From Skeletonema tropicum (taxonomy: Eukaryota > Bacillariophyta > Thalassiosirophyceae > Thalassiosirales > Thalassiosiraceae), in contig CM074127.1 in NCBI GenBank assembly GCA_037178625.1, forward strand, positions 5,580,001 to 5,644,000: 64,000 nt of DNA. Direction: 5' to 3'. The notes below the pieces were generated by a model that had not been told where the DNA came from, did no database searches, and worked only from the letters and a program-made list of their open reading frames with translations. The position numbers were made by a program, and so were the translations under genes. Shown piece after piece: positions 33,014 to 42,182 of this stretch (the stretch's first letter is position 1; every line of letters starts with the position of its first letter).

Positions 33014-34601
33014 CAAACGTTTCTCAGATCGACTTAGACAAGAGCACGCCAAATTCGCCAGTAAATGGTCTCAACCGAATCTTTCTAAACAAGAGTTCTC
33101 AGTACTATATAGCCTCAAGAACAACCCCAATCTGATCATTATCTTCGCAGACAAAAATTTAGGGCCTGTCATTATCGAACGTTCTGTATACATTCGATGG
33201 TGCCTCAAAGCTTTCCTTGGGAAGGAGAGCCAATATGAGTACCTCAATCGAATTGCACTTCGGAGGCAACTCAATTTGATGGCATATAAAGTAGGCAGTA
33301 TCAAGAACTCAGCAGCGATCCCAGAGCACATCAAGATTTACATCAACAAGTGCTATGAAGCCGCTGGTAGCAGGCAAGGAAGATTCAGAGCAACCGCAAA
33401 AGTCCATAAAACACCTACCGCCCTCCGACCAGTTAACGCTAAATGTGGAACTGGACCTGAGAGTATTAGCAAGTGGCTAGACTACGAGTTGCAAAAACTT
33501 GTTCAATTTATTCCGTCGAACATCAAAGACAGCAAAGAATATCACGCCCGACTGACTAACAAACAATGGCCAGCAGGGACGAAGATTATTACTGCTGATG
33601 CTACCGCCATGTACGACAATATCACTATCAATCATGGCATCGAAATCATCGGAGTATGGCTCAACCATCTGAAAGAAAACAACCAACTTCCAGACGACTT
33701 CCCGGACATCAAACTTATTCTGGAAGCTCTGAGCTTTATTATGAAGAACAACATTACCCAATTTGGAGACTGCTTTTTCAAACAACTATGTGGCACTGCG
33801 ATGGGTACATCAGTCGCAGTCATGTACGCTGGCCTTTACTATGGCTGGCATGAGAAAATTAGACTCCTCCCTGGCTATTCGGAAGAAATCCAAGACCTTG
33901 CACGTTTCGTCGATGACCTATCTGTCCTATGGCTTGGAAGCCTTAGGCGCTTTCACGACCTCAAGCAAGACATCAACGACTTTGGAATCCTCCGTTGGAA
34001 GGTTGAAGAACCTGCCGACAAAGGAATCTTCTTAGACTTAATCATTTCCATTTCGCCAGAAGGTATTGTCTCAACTAAGACATACCAAAAGCCAATGAAC
34101 CTCTACCTCTACCTACTGCCATCTTCTGCTCATCAGAGGAACACGATGAAAGGGGTAATATTTGGCGAACTCAAGAGATACTATTGGCAGTGCACCGATA
34201 AAAAAGACTATGTCGAGGTAGCAAGACTATTCTTCCAACGCTTGCTCGACAGAGGATGGGACTTCGACCAACTGAAACGAATGTTCATAAATGCAAACTA
34301 CAAAGTCTGCAACCCACCTCCACTGCCCCAAGCCATCTCAGAATCTACCACCTCAGATAATGACAAAAACATCTATTTGAAACTCGGTCGATTCCACCCT
34401 CATTACATCCCTAGTCGAACCTGTCAACAGATATATGAGGAGGAGCTTTCTACCACCCTACGCGACACAATCGGAATCGAAAAGATGGTAGTATGCTATA
34501 AGAGAGCAAAAAACATTGGAGATATTGTCTCTCAAACCTCCCTCTTTCAAAACAGAGGTGAGGAGGTAAGTACCTACCTGGGGAGGACAACAGAATCGTA
34601 G
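32892..34601 (+). CDS. Penelope-like reverse transcriptase without endonuclease, 5'-truncated
   Basis: Open from a stop at 32889-32891 to a stop at 34599-34601, about 569 codons, with no ATG before the conserved core, so the 5' end is missing or spliced elsewhere. Blocks seen: ADKNLGPVIIERSVYI; ATAKVHKTPTALRPV; KIITADATAMYDNI; CFFKQLCGTAMGTSVAVMYA; the catalytic ARFVDDLSVLW; GIFLDLIISIS then TKTYQKPMNLYLYLLPSSAH; and a terminal KRAKNIGDIV. The KxHK element, GTAMGT, FVDD and the KP...YLLPSSAH...K block are hallmarks of the Penelope-like group rather than LINE or LTR enzymes. No GIY-YIG nuclease follows. A splice-donor-like GAG-GTAAGT lies at 34562-34570. It interrupts the protease gene on the opposite strand. 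Confidence 0.75.
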   Translation, partial: AGCVDDPTKPQHPYIPKLHFKKSREERYDPPLANAEVEAGIKRFSDRLRQEHAKFASKWSQPNLSKQEFSVLYSLKNNPNLIIIFADKNLGPVIIERSVYIRWCLKAFLGKESQYEYLNRIALRRQLNLMAYKVGSIKNSAAIPEHIKIYINKCYEAAGSRQGRFRATAKVHKTPTALRPVNAKCGTGPESISKWLDYELQKLVQFIPSNIKDSKEYHARLTNKQWPAGTKIITADATAMYDNITINHGIEIIGVWLNHLKENNQLPDDFPDIKLILEALSFIMKNNITQFGDCFFKQLCGTAMGTSVAVMYAGLYYGWHEKIRLLPGYSEEIQDLARFVDDLSVLWLGSLRRFHDLKQDINDFGILRWKVEEPADKGIFLDLIISISPEGIVSTKTYQKPMNLYLYLLPSSAHQRNTMKGVIFGELKRYYWQCTDKKDYVEVARLFFQRLLDRGWDFDQLKRMFINANYKVCNPPPLPQAISESTTSDNDKNIYLKLGRFHPHYIPSRTCQQIYEEELSTTLRDTIGIEKMVVCYKRAKNIGDIVSQTSLFQNRGEEVSTYLGRTTES

Positions 34602-34668
34602 TCCTCCCCTTCCTTTCCCTCAGCTTGTTCCGCTGCCTACCCGGCAGCTACACTTGCTGAGGGAAAGC
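34581..34668 (+). other. Two consecutive strong hairpins at the end of the RT
   Basis: Hairpin 1: GGGGAGGAC (34581-34589) with GTCCTCCCC (34602-34610), enclosing the RT stop codon. Hairpin 2: CTTTCCCTCAGC (34614-34625) with GCTGAGGGAAAG (34657-34668), a perfect 12 bp stem with an inner GCTGCC/GGCAGC stem. Possible 3' structure recognised during retrotransposition, or RNA-processing element (inference). Confidence 0.6.
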
Positions 34669-34914
34669 AATTGTACAAACTTACCTATTTTAGATAACGA
34701 GGAATGACCCCACAGAGACACGTATCCATTCAAGGAGAAAACTCGTGTCAACGAGGGAGAGCTAAATGACTCGCAACTTTGCATCGACAAAGCCGCCTAT
34801 CCTCACTATTACTATTGCTATCCGCTGAAGAAGTTAATTCGAAAGCGTAGTCATCCACGCTTCGGTAATATAGTAATACCACTTTATCTGATATTGGTTC
34901 ATATATTGATTATA

Positions 34915-35168
34915 GAGAGAAGTAAGGTCGCTCGCTTCGCTCGCTCCCCATAGAATTTCTTTTTCGCTGCCATCATAGCTGGTTCGGACAAAACATTACT
35001 TTTCGAGCTGTTGGAACGTACTGTTCCATCTCCTGTCAAAACGGTATCAGACGATGCTGTGGCGGGCAGTGCAGGCAAATGAGGCAGTGCAGGCAAAAGA
35101 GGGTCAGGATCTGCCGCTGTCTCCGGTGCAGCCAACTTGGTGTCTGACGGGATCTTCTCCATCATGTA
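34915..35168 (-). pseudogene. Probable N-terminal part of the split Ulp1-like gene
   Basis: Minus-strand frame from the ATGs at 35168/35165, Pro/Ala-rich (PLLPALPHLPALPATA), then SNSSKSNVLSEPAMM, losing sense after KKKFYGERAK. Same strand and order as the protease frame beyond the RT. The link is inferred from position only. Confidence 0.45.
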
Positions 35169-35314
35169 AGAGGATTTATGAAGAGTTGTGTTGTGCGTGA
35201 TACGGAATAAAGAGCACAAACATTGTATTCTAAATTAGTGGCTGTGAGAGGGCTTCTCTATCTTTTTCAGATGTGCCCACGGAGGAGGCAGATAAAATAC
35301 CCAAGGCCCGAGCT

Positions 35315-35489
35315 ACGGGGCATTTGGTCTATTGGTGGTGGTGGCATAGCATTTAAGCCAAATGTATCCGATTTGATGGATTTTGTCCGATTTGGTCTTT
35401 TGGTTGTGTCATTTCTGCCATTTGGCTAAATGGCGCACTTGGTTACCACCATTTGGCTAAATGGCAGATTTGTTCTTTTGGGTCTAACA
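35315..35489 (-). repeat. Right terminal inverted repeat of the 7.1 kb transposon
   Basis: Two copies of the CCATTTGGCTAAATGG near-palindrome (about 35418-35433 and 35448-35463) where the left end has one, suggesting a local duplication. Confidence 0.75.
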
Positions 35490-35536
35490 GTTGCGTTCAT
35501 ACATACATTCGTACACAAAATCGTACTAACGTAACA
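35490..35536 (-). repeat. 3' LTR of the Copia element, proximal 47 bp
   Basis: The remaining LTR piece on the other side of the nested transposon, matching 39548-39594 with two differences: the first base of the duplicated tetranucleotide (GTTG against ATTG) and ACATTCG against ACGTTCG. It starts with the duplicated GTTG. Confidence 0.85.
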
Positions 35537-35664
35537 CTCCCCAACCAACAAAACAGGCACGAACGTAATCTTGATATCGTAATTCCTGCATTGGTAATAA
35601 TTTTCTCTTATGCTCCCCATATTCCTCTCCCCATATTTCTTCTCTTATTGGGAAAGTCGTCAAT

Positions 35665-38600
35665 TTAATCAACGTAATGCATGGACTCTTGAGGGTTCAT
35701 ATAGAAGGATCGAATAAATTCTTCCTCAATAGCAGCAGCTGGTACCAGAGATGTAATATCATGGTCCGAATGGTCTGTAAAGAGATCCGCTGGATTGTCA
35801 AAGAAAGGATTAGTTGAGTTTTCCAATGAAGGAGGAGAAATTGGAGGAGGAGAGATTGCAATTCCCATATTTGCACCAGAGTCCACAAGCCCAGTACGAA
35901 TCAATTGGATGGTTCTTTCGCACATGTTTCTCGAAGGATCAGCAGTAACACGTTCAACCACACGATCTGGATAATGAAATGCTTCAACTAGATCATCACA
36001 GAAATAGCTACTCTCGATATGGTCTGGATGAGATATGACTTTCGTTGGATTCCTGAAGAAACTCTCATTGACGTTCTGCCCATACAAGGATACAGGTTCT
36101 TGGTCACAAGCAAATGGATTGTACTCCACAGAAGAATTTACACTTCCGGAGGTGTCAGAACGGTTAGTACTATCATACTTGGATGGATCCCAAGGAGTTG
36201 CGCATGTGATATCCACACGTGGCAATGAATAAAGATCTTCTTCAGAAGGATACGTCATTTCGATGAAAGGCAATCCTTGTTCAAAGGTAAGAGGTAGCAC
36301 ATGCCCTCGAGATGTCACAACGCATTGTTCACCCGAAAGGTTAGTTGGAACATCGCATACACGACAACCACCATCAAGTAGTTGGATCTTGGAGTGCACC
36401 GTAGGGCCTTGTCGTAGCTCCCCATATTCATGGAAGATTAGAAGAACTGTCTCCCCTCTTCTCGTCATTGCTTTCGCAGCAAAAGTACCAATCCTGAGTG
36501 CTTGGATATTCATATCACCAGCAGTATTGACGTTGATGTACCGAGATGGATACACATAACGCAAACGTCGTAACTGTGCAGGATTTGCAAGACCCGTGTT
36601 TGCACCACCATCCACAAGACCTAGACTAGAGGCACATGGCTCACCGAAAGAAGGGAACGAAGTATGTCTTGGAGAAACCCTTGAAGAGATCGCCATTGAA
36701 ACAGATCTTGGTTCAGCAGAGAGCATCCCAAATACATCAGGAAACGCAGCATCATACAAAGTTTCTCGTACGTTGATGTGAGTCGCGAAGGATGACCGCG
36801 CCATGGATACATTCCTTGTGGACGCATTAATAGGAACACGTTCGGTGGCAGACCGGTTGTCAGATGACATAAGTCTAGCAGGAACGAATGGATCCATTCT
36901 AGATAGGTCACGTCGAGCAGACGAGGAAGGTGGAGAAAGTCCCGGTGGTCCATCATTTTCTTCATTTGCACGAGCCGCCCTAGCACGCATTGCCTCAATA
37001 GCCGTGAAGTTAATCATCCGATCCTCGGTGTTCTCAACGGACTGGATTTGTTCAAGTTCAGACAGATTAGTTCTCGCATTTCTTCCTGCAATGCCTACTC
37101 CCGGCAAACGATGTTCTTCAGTCCCAGAAGGTGGGGAATTGGACTCTCCGGCCAAGGAAGTCATGATTAGTTCTCGGTACTCGATGGGAATAGTAAGCCA
37201 AATCTTCTTCACCTCCTTAGGCAGTTTCGAAAAAGTATCTTGCGGTAGAAATCCATTCCTTCGCTCTTCTCCTGCGTTCACTAGATACGAAGCCTCCATT
37301 GCTGCAAGGACCCTATCAGACGGGGTTTCAAGAATTCCAACATTGGCATCATAGGAAGAGTATTCGTACGGATCAATATCCCAATCCAAAGCTGCTTGAT
37401 TGACTTTCCTCCTGGAGTTGAGTACAGTCGTCTTGAACTCTGCATCTATTTGTTGAGCTTGCCGATAATAGAAATCAATCTTAGCACTTGGGGATCGAAT
37501 CGAATTAACGGTGGTAGTAGCAGTGGAAGAAACGTTGATTGTATCCTCTTGAATATCAATTAGTTTCTTGATGTCTCGAAGTTTATCAATAGATTCGATG
37601 AAACGCTCGAAATGCATGAGCATTTGATTCCCAAGGATCTCTTCTCCACTCTTGCAGTAGTGATTGTGCTCAATGATCCATCCCTTGAATTGCTCAATCT
37701 CTCGGGCGAGTCCACGATGATTAAGAGGAATCTGAGATTTGCAGATGATACCAAAGAGGTACTTGGTACGAGTGATGGCAGACATGTCATCATCATAATG
37801 GGCCTGAATAGCTTTCCACGCACTCGCTCCATCCATAGTATCACCGAATTCCTTGACGATAGTGATCCCTTCATTCGTCTGGATAGCATCTAGTAATGCC
37901 ATGTACAAGAGAGTATTCTTCTTCTTGTAGAGCTTGACCTCCTCAGGAGAACTGGTCAACGGATTTGGTGGAGAAGATCCTTGTTTGATGATATCGTCAG
38001 AATCGATGAGCACTAGTTTCCCAATATGCTTGATCTTCCAAGTAGTCCAGTCGGAAGCTGATTCAAGTTTCCCCCAAGTTTCCTCACTGGCTTTGATCCT
38101 TTTCTCAAAGCTAATCAATGCAGTAAGTGCCGCAGATCTACAAGCAACTGGTGTAGTCAGCCCGGTAGCGGTAGCATTCCTAGTAAATGGTTGTCCAGAC
38201 GGAGTAGATGCAGCAGTAGATGTAGTCGAAGGCGATGGAACAGCGGTGTTTGAATTATTAACATTCGTAGTGGTGGTAGTTGGAACGGTAGTCGCCGTAG
38301 TATTGATGTTGGTGTTTCCAGTAAGCACCGCTGGGGTGAGAATGGGAATATTGATGTTGGCAGCCGCTGTGGGTGATGAAGGAGAAGTCGTGTTGGTATT
38401 TCCAGTGGTAGAGCGTCCGGATGAGATGATGGCAAAACACCCTCTTTTGTGGCGTCTCTCAGCTAGAAGGGCAGCTTCATGATCATAAGAAACGGTTCCG
38501 TCGCCATGTTGTCCTCTTCGTCCATGGTCATCAAGCACTAGGAACCCATCAAACTTGCTGCGGGATATATCACATGAGAAGTCAATAGGGCAATCTGGCA

Positions 38601-38874
38601 AGGTCCCATAGGCGTTCTGAGTCCAATTGAGATAGCTGGGTACCAGCATCAACTCATCATACATTCTCTTGGTGATCATCTCATCCGAAGTAGGATCTCC
38701 ACTTTTCCACCTAACGCGCTTCATGACGTCTGCATCTTTAACAGCGTCGAACAAATCCAAACGAGAAAGAATCGAGTTAGCCTTGAGGGTACTCTTCAGA
38801 TTCTTGTTGTTATCGAACAATTCGGTGATGACATGAGATATCTCATCCTCGAATCCTCTTGGATTATTAGCCAT
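35665..38874 (-). CDS. Copia gag/protease-like polyprotein (no pol)
   Basis: 1069 residues from the first ATG (38874, MANNPRGFED; the frame is open slightly further but only from GTG). The N-terminal third includes a Thr/Asn-rich linker (about 38200-38430). It is followed by a UBN2/Copia-gag-like helical domain (about 37900-37550: LLYMALLDAIQTNEG, DGASAWKAIQAHYDDD, RGLAREIEQFKGWI). The C-terminal half carries two retropepsin-like sites, LGLVDGGANTGLANP (about 36620-36580) and TGLVDSGANMGIAIS (about 35900-35850). No CCHC knuckle, integrase, RT or RNase H is present before the stop at 35665. It is uninterrupted, so probably recently mobile with help from an autonomous relative. Confidence 0.8.
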   Translation of the reverse strand: MANNPRGFEDEISHVITELFDNNKNLKSTLKANSILSRLDLFDAVKDADVMKRVRWKSGDPTSDEMITKRMYDELMLVPSYLNWTQNAYGTLPDCPIDFSCDISRSKFDGFLVLDDHGRRGQHGDGTVSYDHEAALLAERRHKRGCFAIISSGRSTTGNTNTTSPSSPTAAANINIPILTPAVLTGNTNINTTATTVPTTTTTNVNNSNTAVPSPSTTSTAASTPSGQPFTRNATATGLTTPVACRSAALTALISFEKRIKASEETWGKLESASDWTTWKIKHIGKLVLIDSDDIIKQGSSPPNPLTSSPEEVKLYKKKNTLLYMALLDAIQTNEGITIVKEFGDTMDGASAWKAIQAHYDDDMSAITRTKYLFGIICKSQIPLNHRGLAREIEQFKGWIIEHNHYCKSGEEILGNQMLMHFERFIESIDKLRDIKKLIDIQEDTINVSSTATTTVNSIRSPSAKIDFYYRQAQQIDAEFKTTVLNSRRKVNQAALDWDIDPYEYSSYDANVGILETPSDRVLAAMEASYLVNAGEERRNGFLPQDTFSKLPKEVKKIWLTIPIEYRELIMTSLAGESNSPPSGTEEHRLPGVGIAGRNARTNLSELEQIQSVENTEDRMINFTAIEAMRARAARANEENDGPPGLSPPSSSARRDLSRMDPFVPARLMSSDNRSATERVPINASTRNVSMARSSFATHINVRETLYDAAFPDVFGMLSAEPRSVSMAISSRVSPRHTSFPSFGEPCASSLGLVDGGANTGLANPAQLRRLRYVYPSRYINVNTAGDMNIQALRIGTFAAKAMTRRGETVLLIFHEYGELRQGPTVHSKIQLLDGGCRVCDVPTNLSGEQCVVTSRGHVLPLTFEQGLPFIEMTYPSEEDLYSLPRVDITCATPWDPSKYDSTNRSDTSGSVNSSVEYNPFACDQEPVSLYGQNVNESFFRNPTKVISHPDHIESSYFCDDLVEAFHYPDRVVERVTADPSRNMCERTIQLIRTGLVDSGANMGIAISPPPISPPSLENSTNPFFDNPADLFTDHSDHDITSLVPAAAIEEEFIRSFYMNPQESMHYVD

Positions 38875-39107
38875 CTTGACCTGGCCTATCACGGGTAACT
38901 TCCTAAACTCAAAAGAATGAACTCACTGGGCCGGCGACGATAAAGCCTGCCTCGGATCTCCAATAAGGATTACCTCTTCAAATAAGTCAAAGCTTTCTCA
39001 GACGAATGTCTAGCCTTCAGGGAACAATACTCCAAACACTTCCGTAAAGTTGATTATTGTGTCGAACTCCGATAAGCTTTAGTAGATCAGACGCGAGACT
39101 GTTAATC

Positions 39108-39594
39108 TTTTGCCTTATGATCGTTTCTATTGCATACGGATACGACAAACGTGAAGTGTAGCGTAGATCTAGGAGGACTTCGATGTTGTGGAGGTCTTCG
39201 GTCGATTCGGAGCATCACAACCGCGGCGGATTTACGTATGATCAGATAGAAGGAACTAAGGTGTACACGGATCACTAAAGATCACTGTTGAGCGTACTAC
39301 TCGACTAACGAAGTATTTTTCATTTGTAGACAGTGTGGCATATGCCCACGGTTCCAACAAAGGGATGTTTAAGTAATATACTTAGGTTTATTTAATTCTC
39401 GACTTGTGTCATGGTCGCGTAGTCGAATGATGATGGATTTTGCTTCCTCAATCTTTGGCGGTGATGGATTTCTCGTAAAACCACTGACGTACTCTGAAAC
39501 AAAGGTCCCGTCTCTAAAATATCTATTCCTAAAATAGTGCCGATGACATTGCGTTCATACATACGTTCGTACACAAAATCGTACTAACGTAACA
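39108..39594 (-). repeat. 5' LTR of the Copia element (487 bp)
   Basis: On the minus strand it begins TGTTACGTTAGTACG and ends CATAAGGCAAAA. It is essentially identical to 27930-28373 plus 35494-35536. Confidence 0.88.
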
Positions 39595-40154
39595 GTCATA
39601 GTTCGAAGAGGCGGAAAGAAGGCTTGAGCTTGAGAATCTACAGTCAAATTGTTCTTACGACTGTCGTCGTCACTGGAGTGTTTGCGGCACATGTTGTGAT
39701 GATCTTCTTATCAGTGGCAGTGGTCGATAACTGTTAGTATTTGTGATGATATTGGAAAAGAAGAGAAGAAGTGTGCTGAAGGAAACGATGGATTGATCCG
39801 CCTAAACGATAAATGCATCGATTGCCATCCCTTCTGACCTGAATGCTTACTACTCATACAGTCGCTGATATTTGCCAACCAAGTTCAGTCTTAAAAAAAT
39901 GTACTCTTGATCTTCGTGCTGCAGACATGATTTTGTCCTTAGTCTGCTGGCTGGGGAACCCTTTCCGCAAATAAACATAAACGTGACTCCATAAGGACCA
40001 ATCATAGCAAATAGGAGTAGCGTTAAGGTTAAGTAAGTCGCGTCTGCTGCATGAGATGTGTGTTTCGCTTTTGTCCTGGCTATAGCTCTAGTACCTAATT
40101 GCAGTTATAGTTTCGTTCCGCAAACGTGACTCCAAATGCGCATAGAGGCTCTTA
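39595..40154. other. Original 5' flank of family gene copy 6, now separated by the Copia element
   Basis: Starts with the second GTCAT target duplication. Read on the minus strand it would lead straight into the ATGAC of the gene now at 27929. No other gene seen. Confidence 0.6.
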
Positions 40155-40448
40155 GGCCGTTCCTTACGGTGGACGTGGACGTGCGCGTGGACCCAGAATG
40201 TGTAAGAGGGCCAATTCCACATAGGAACTCCTCGAAACGGGCATCCCCCCTTTTAAATTCCCGGTTTATTTTTATTTTGGACGCAGAATTTTGTAGAATT
40301 GGCCCTCTTTGTCATGCATTCTGCACACTCTATCCCAACCAAAAGATTGATACAGCACAGTTATTGGAAAGAGACACAAAAATAGACACAGAGTCACCAT
40401 TGTTACACACTCATTCTGCGTCCACGTCCACGTCCACGTCCACGGGCC
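40155..40448. mobile_element. 294 bp MITE with GTGGAC-rich inverted ends, TTA target duplication
   Basis: The ends GGCCGT... and ...CGGGCC are followed inward by inverted GTGGACGTGGACG / CGTCCACGTCCAC runs and CAGAATG(AG)TGTGTAA-like matches. TTA flanks both sides (40152-40154 and 40449-40451). An inner inverted pair AGAGGGCCAATTC / GAATTGGCCCTCT makes it a double foldback. Harbinger-type non-autonomous element is inferred from TTA. Confidence 0.6.
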
Positions 40449-40740
40449 TTAATGTACCTGCTTTTACTCTTGATGACACGTAAAGTGAAAAGTTAGTAGT
40501 CGTGGACGGAAGTAGCGAGGACACAAAAGAGAACAGAAAATAAGTCAAGCGCAAATTATTCCGCCTTCTTTATTTGAGCTGTCACGGGTTCGCAACACTT
40601 TTGTTCCGTTGATGCGCTGCAGACATGATATTTTTTGTCCGGCAGGGAAACAATTGACAGAACAAGTGTTGTGAGGTGAAACTCAACATAGCACACATAG
40701 CGACAGCCTAACGTCATTGTCCTTGGTTTGCCTCAAACAA

Positions 40741-40866
40741 ATATGGTGATGTTATTGGTGTACTTATGTCAATTGTCGATCGATTGCGAATTATTCGATT
40801 TATTAGTAAGTACCTACTTTCTATCTAGACGCAGACGGTGTCAAGGGGCGGGCCGTGGCGGCACCA
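40741..40866 (+). repeat. Dispersed 120 bp block, inverted copy of 26890-27010
   Basis: Same ordered segments as the copy at 26890-27010, in opposite orientation. Here it is joined directly to the triplicated block. Confidence 0.65.
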
Positions 40867-40868
40867 TA

Positions 40869-41273
40869 GTTCTCATTGATGTCAAGCGACGATCAATATG
40901 TCGTTCATCACATGATGTGCGCTCCGTGCTCCTCACGCTTCCAGACGGCGACGCCACTTCAGAGACAGATTCAGCATGCTGTTATGAATATATACGTTTT
41001 GACTTGCAGTGGATAGCAGTGCAGCGTCCGATACAAAGCAAGTTGCCGATGTGCTATCATTGTCTTTGCTACAGTCACCTGTGACAGCTTTTACAATTTG
41101 CCGTGATCTGTCATATCACGCTCTTGGCGACAAATATTGCGTGGAGACCATCGCCAATGTACTATTCCTCCGTGATTCTGAGTTGCACTTTTCGTGACCT
41201 CATGTGACCTGACTTACACCCCTCCGTGATCTTCTGACTTGCACCCCACAGCCTGAAAACGTTGCCCCGTTTT
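40869..41273 (+). repeat. Triplicated 0.4 kb block, copy A
   Basis: Direct repeat of 43238-43641 and partly of 42183-42505, almost identical by eye. It contains an open frame of about 60 codons (SPVTAFTICRDLSYHALGDK) in each copy, preceded by an AG that could be a splice acceptor (ACTTGCAG). It may be a fragment of a duplicated gene; no family recognised. Confidence 0.75.
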
Positions 41274-42182
41274 CACTCCCTACACTATCATCGGCGAACT
41301 CAATCTTTACATCACAAGACAAACACATCATGGCCATTTACAGAACAACTCCGATGGTAACGTCATTCAAATCAACCTAACCAACCGACAACAACAGCAC
41401 AACAACTATGTAGGTTATTGATGATGTAGGGTCATAGTTGAGTGACTTGAAGTTGATTGGGTGGAATAGGTGCACATATTGTCTCCGAAGAAGGCTGTTG
41501 TTATGACGCCACATTGCGTCTGAATAGATCGGAGTAGGATCTTCAACTACTTTTTAAGGCTCTTAGGTTTCGATGAATTAATGTTCGAAGGATAAAGCTG
41601 CATATTTTCACTGCTGATATCGTTGGAATGCACAAAGAGTATTCTCTCTTATGAGATAGTTGTTTATCTGCATGCATTTATGTCGTATAACACGGATCTG
41701 TGGGCCTCATAAATTATTATTATACAACAATAAGATATATCCATCATTGATATGCGTCTAAAGTTCATTATTTCAACAGTGTTTCTTGTCGATAGTGCTG
41801 AAATATTTGTTACAACACCATCGTTCATTGCTCCTGAGGAGTTGAGGATACACATTCTTGTGCACTAATTGGCTTGCATTTTACATCATATGTAAAATCG
41901 GTACATACCAAGCTGCTCCATACATTCATAAATATTTATATAGGCATCACGAGCATTATATCTTTGATCTAACAGCACAATGCTTAGTAAAGTACGCTAC
42001 TCGGGCGGAAATCCCATGGTGGTGATGTGCTCGAAGATCGATGGCGCCACTTTGGTACCGCTTCTTGGACGATTCCTACGTACATAAAAAAATCCACTTG
42101 ATGGAGTCAAGGAGATGAGACAGCTATGACTGTGGTTTGGCACTGGCCATACACAGAATTAAAATAAAATAGATTAAATTGT
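41274..42182. other. Spacer between repeat copies A and B
   Basis: About 0.9 kb, AT-rich, no gene seen. Confidence 0.5.

Larger units (their letters stand above)
28374..35489. mobile_element. 7.1 kb DNA transposon with long TIRs carrying HTH-Tudor and Ulp1-protease genes
   Basis: The ends TGTTAGACCCAAAAGA... (28374) and ...TCTTTTGGGTCTAACA (35489) are inverted repeats. The first 41 bp differ at about one position, and weaker similarity with the same sub-motifs (CATTTAGCCAAATGG, GGATACATTTGG, CCAATAGACC) continues to about 140-170 bp on each side. It is flanked by a 4 bp duplication GTTG inside the Copia 3' LTR; the intact 5' LTR shows the empty site. Cargo: HTH-Tudor protein (29776-31446), Ulp1-like protease (31745-about 32890, 5' exon near 34915-35165), and a reverse transcriptase inserted into the protease gene. 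No DDE transposase is recognised. The superfamily is undetermined; Ulp1 cargo is known from MULE and other eukaryotic DNA transposons. Confidence 0.8.
27930..39594 (-). mobile_element. Gag-only Ty1/Copia LTR retrotransposon, split by a nested DNA transposon
   Basis: Oriented on the minus strand: 5' LTR 39594-39108, internal region with one gag/protease ORF (38874-35665), polypurine GGGGAG at 35542-35537, and 3' LTR at 35536-27930 split by a 7.1 kb insertion. Both LTRs are 487 bp once the insertion and its duplicated 4 bp are removed, and differ at only about two positions by eye. Flanking target duplication is GTCAT (27925-27929 and 39595-39599). The element without its insert is about 4.5 kb and lacks integrase, reverse transcriptase and RNase H, so it must depend on proteins from other elements. 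Confidence 0.85.

Noticed and set aside
34611..34670. Hammerhead ribozyme near the Penelope-like RT
   Set aside because: Some Penelope elements carry hammerheads, but the CTGATGA and GAAAC core is not present; only the hairpins are supported.
40130..40450. CRISPR-like or minisatellite array from the GTCCAC repeats
   Set aside because: The repeats are the inverted ends of a 294 bp element, not a spaced array.
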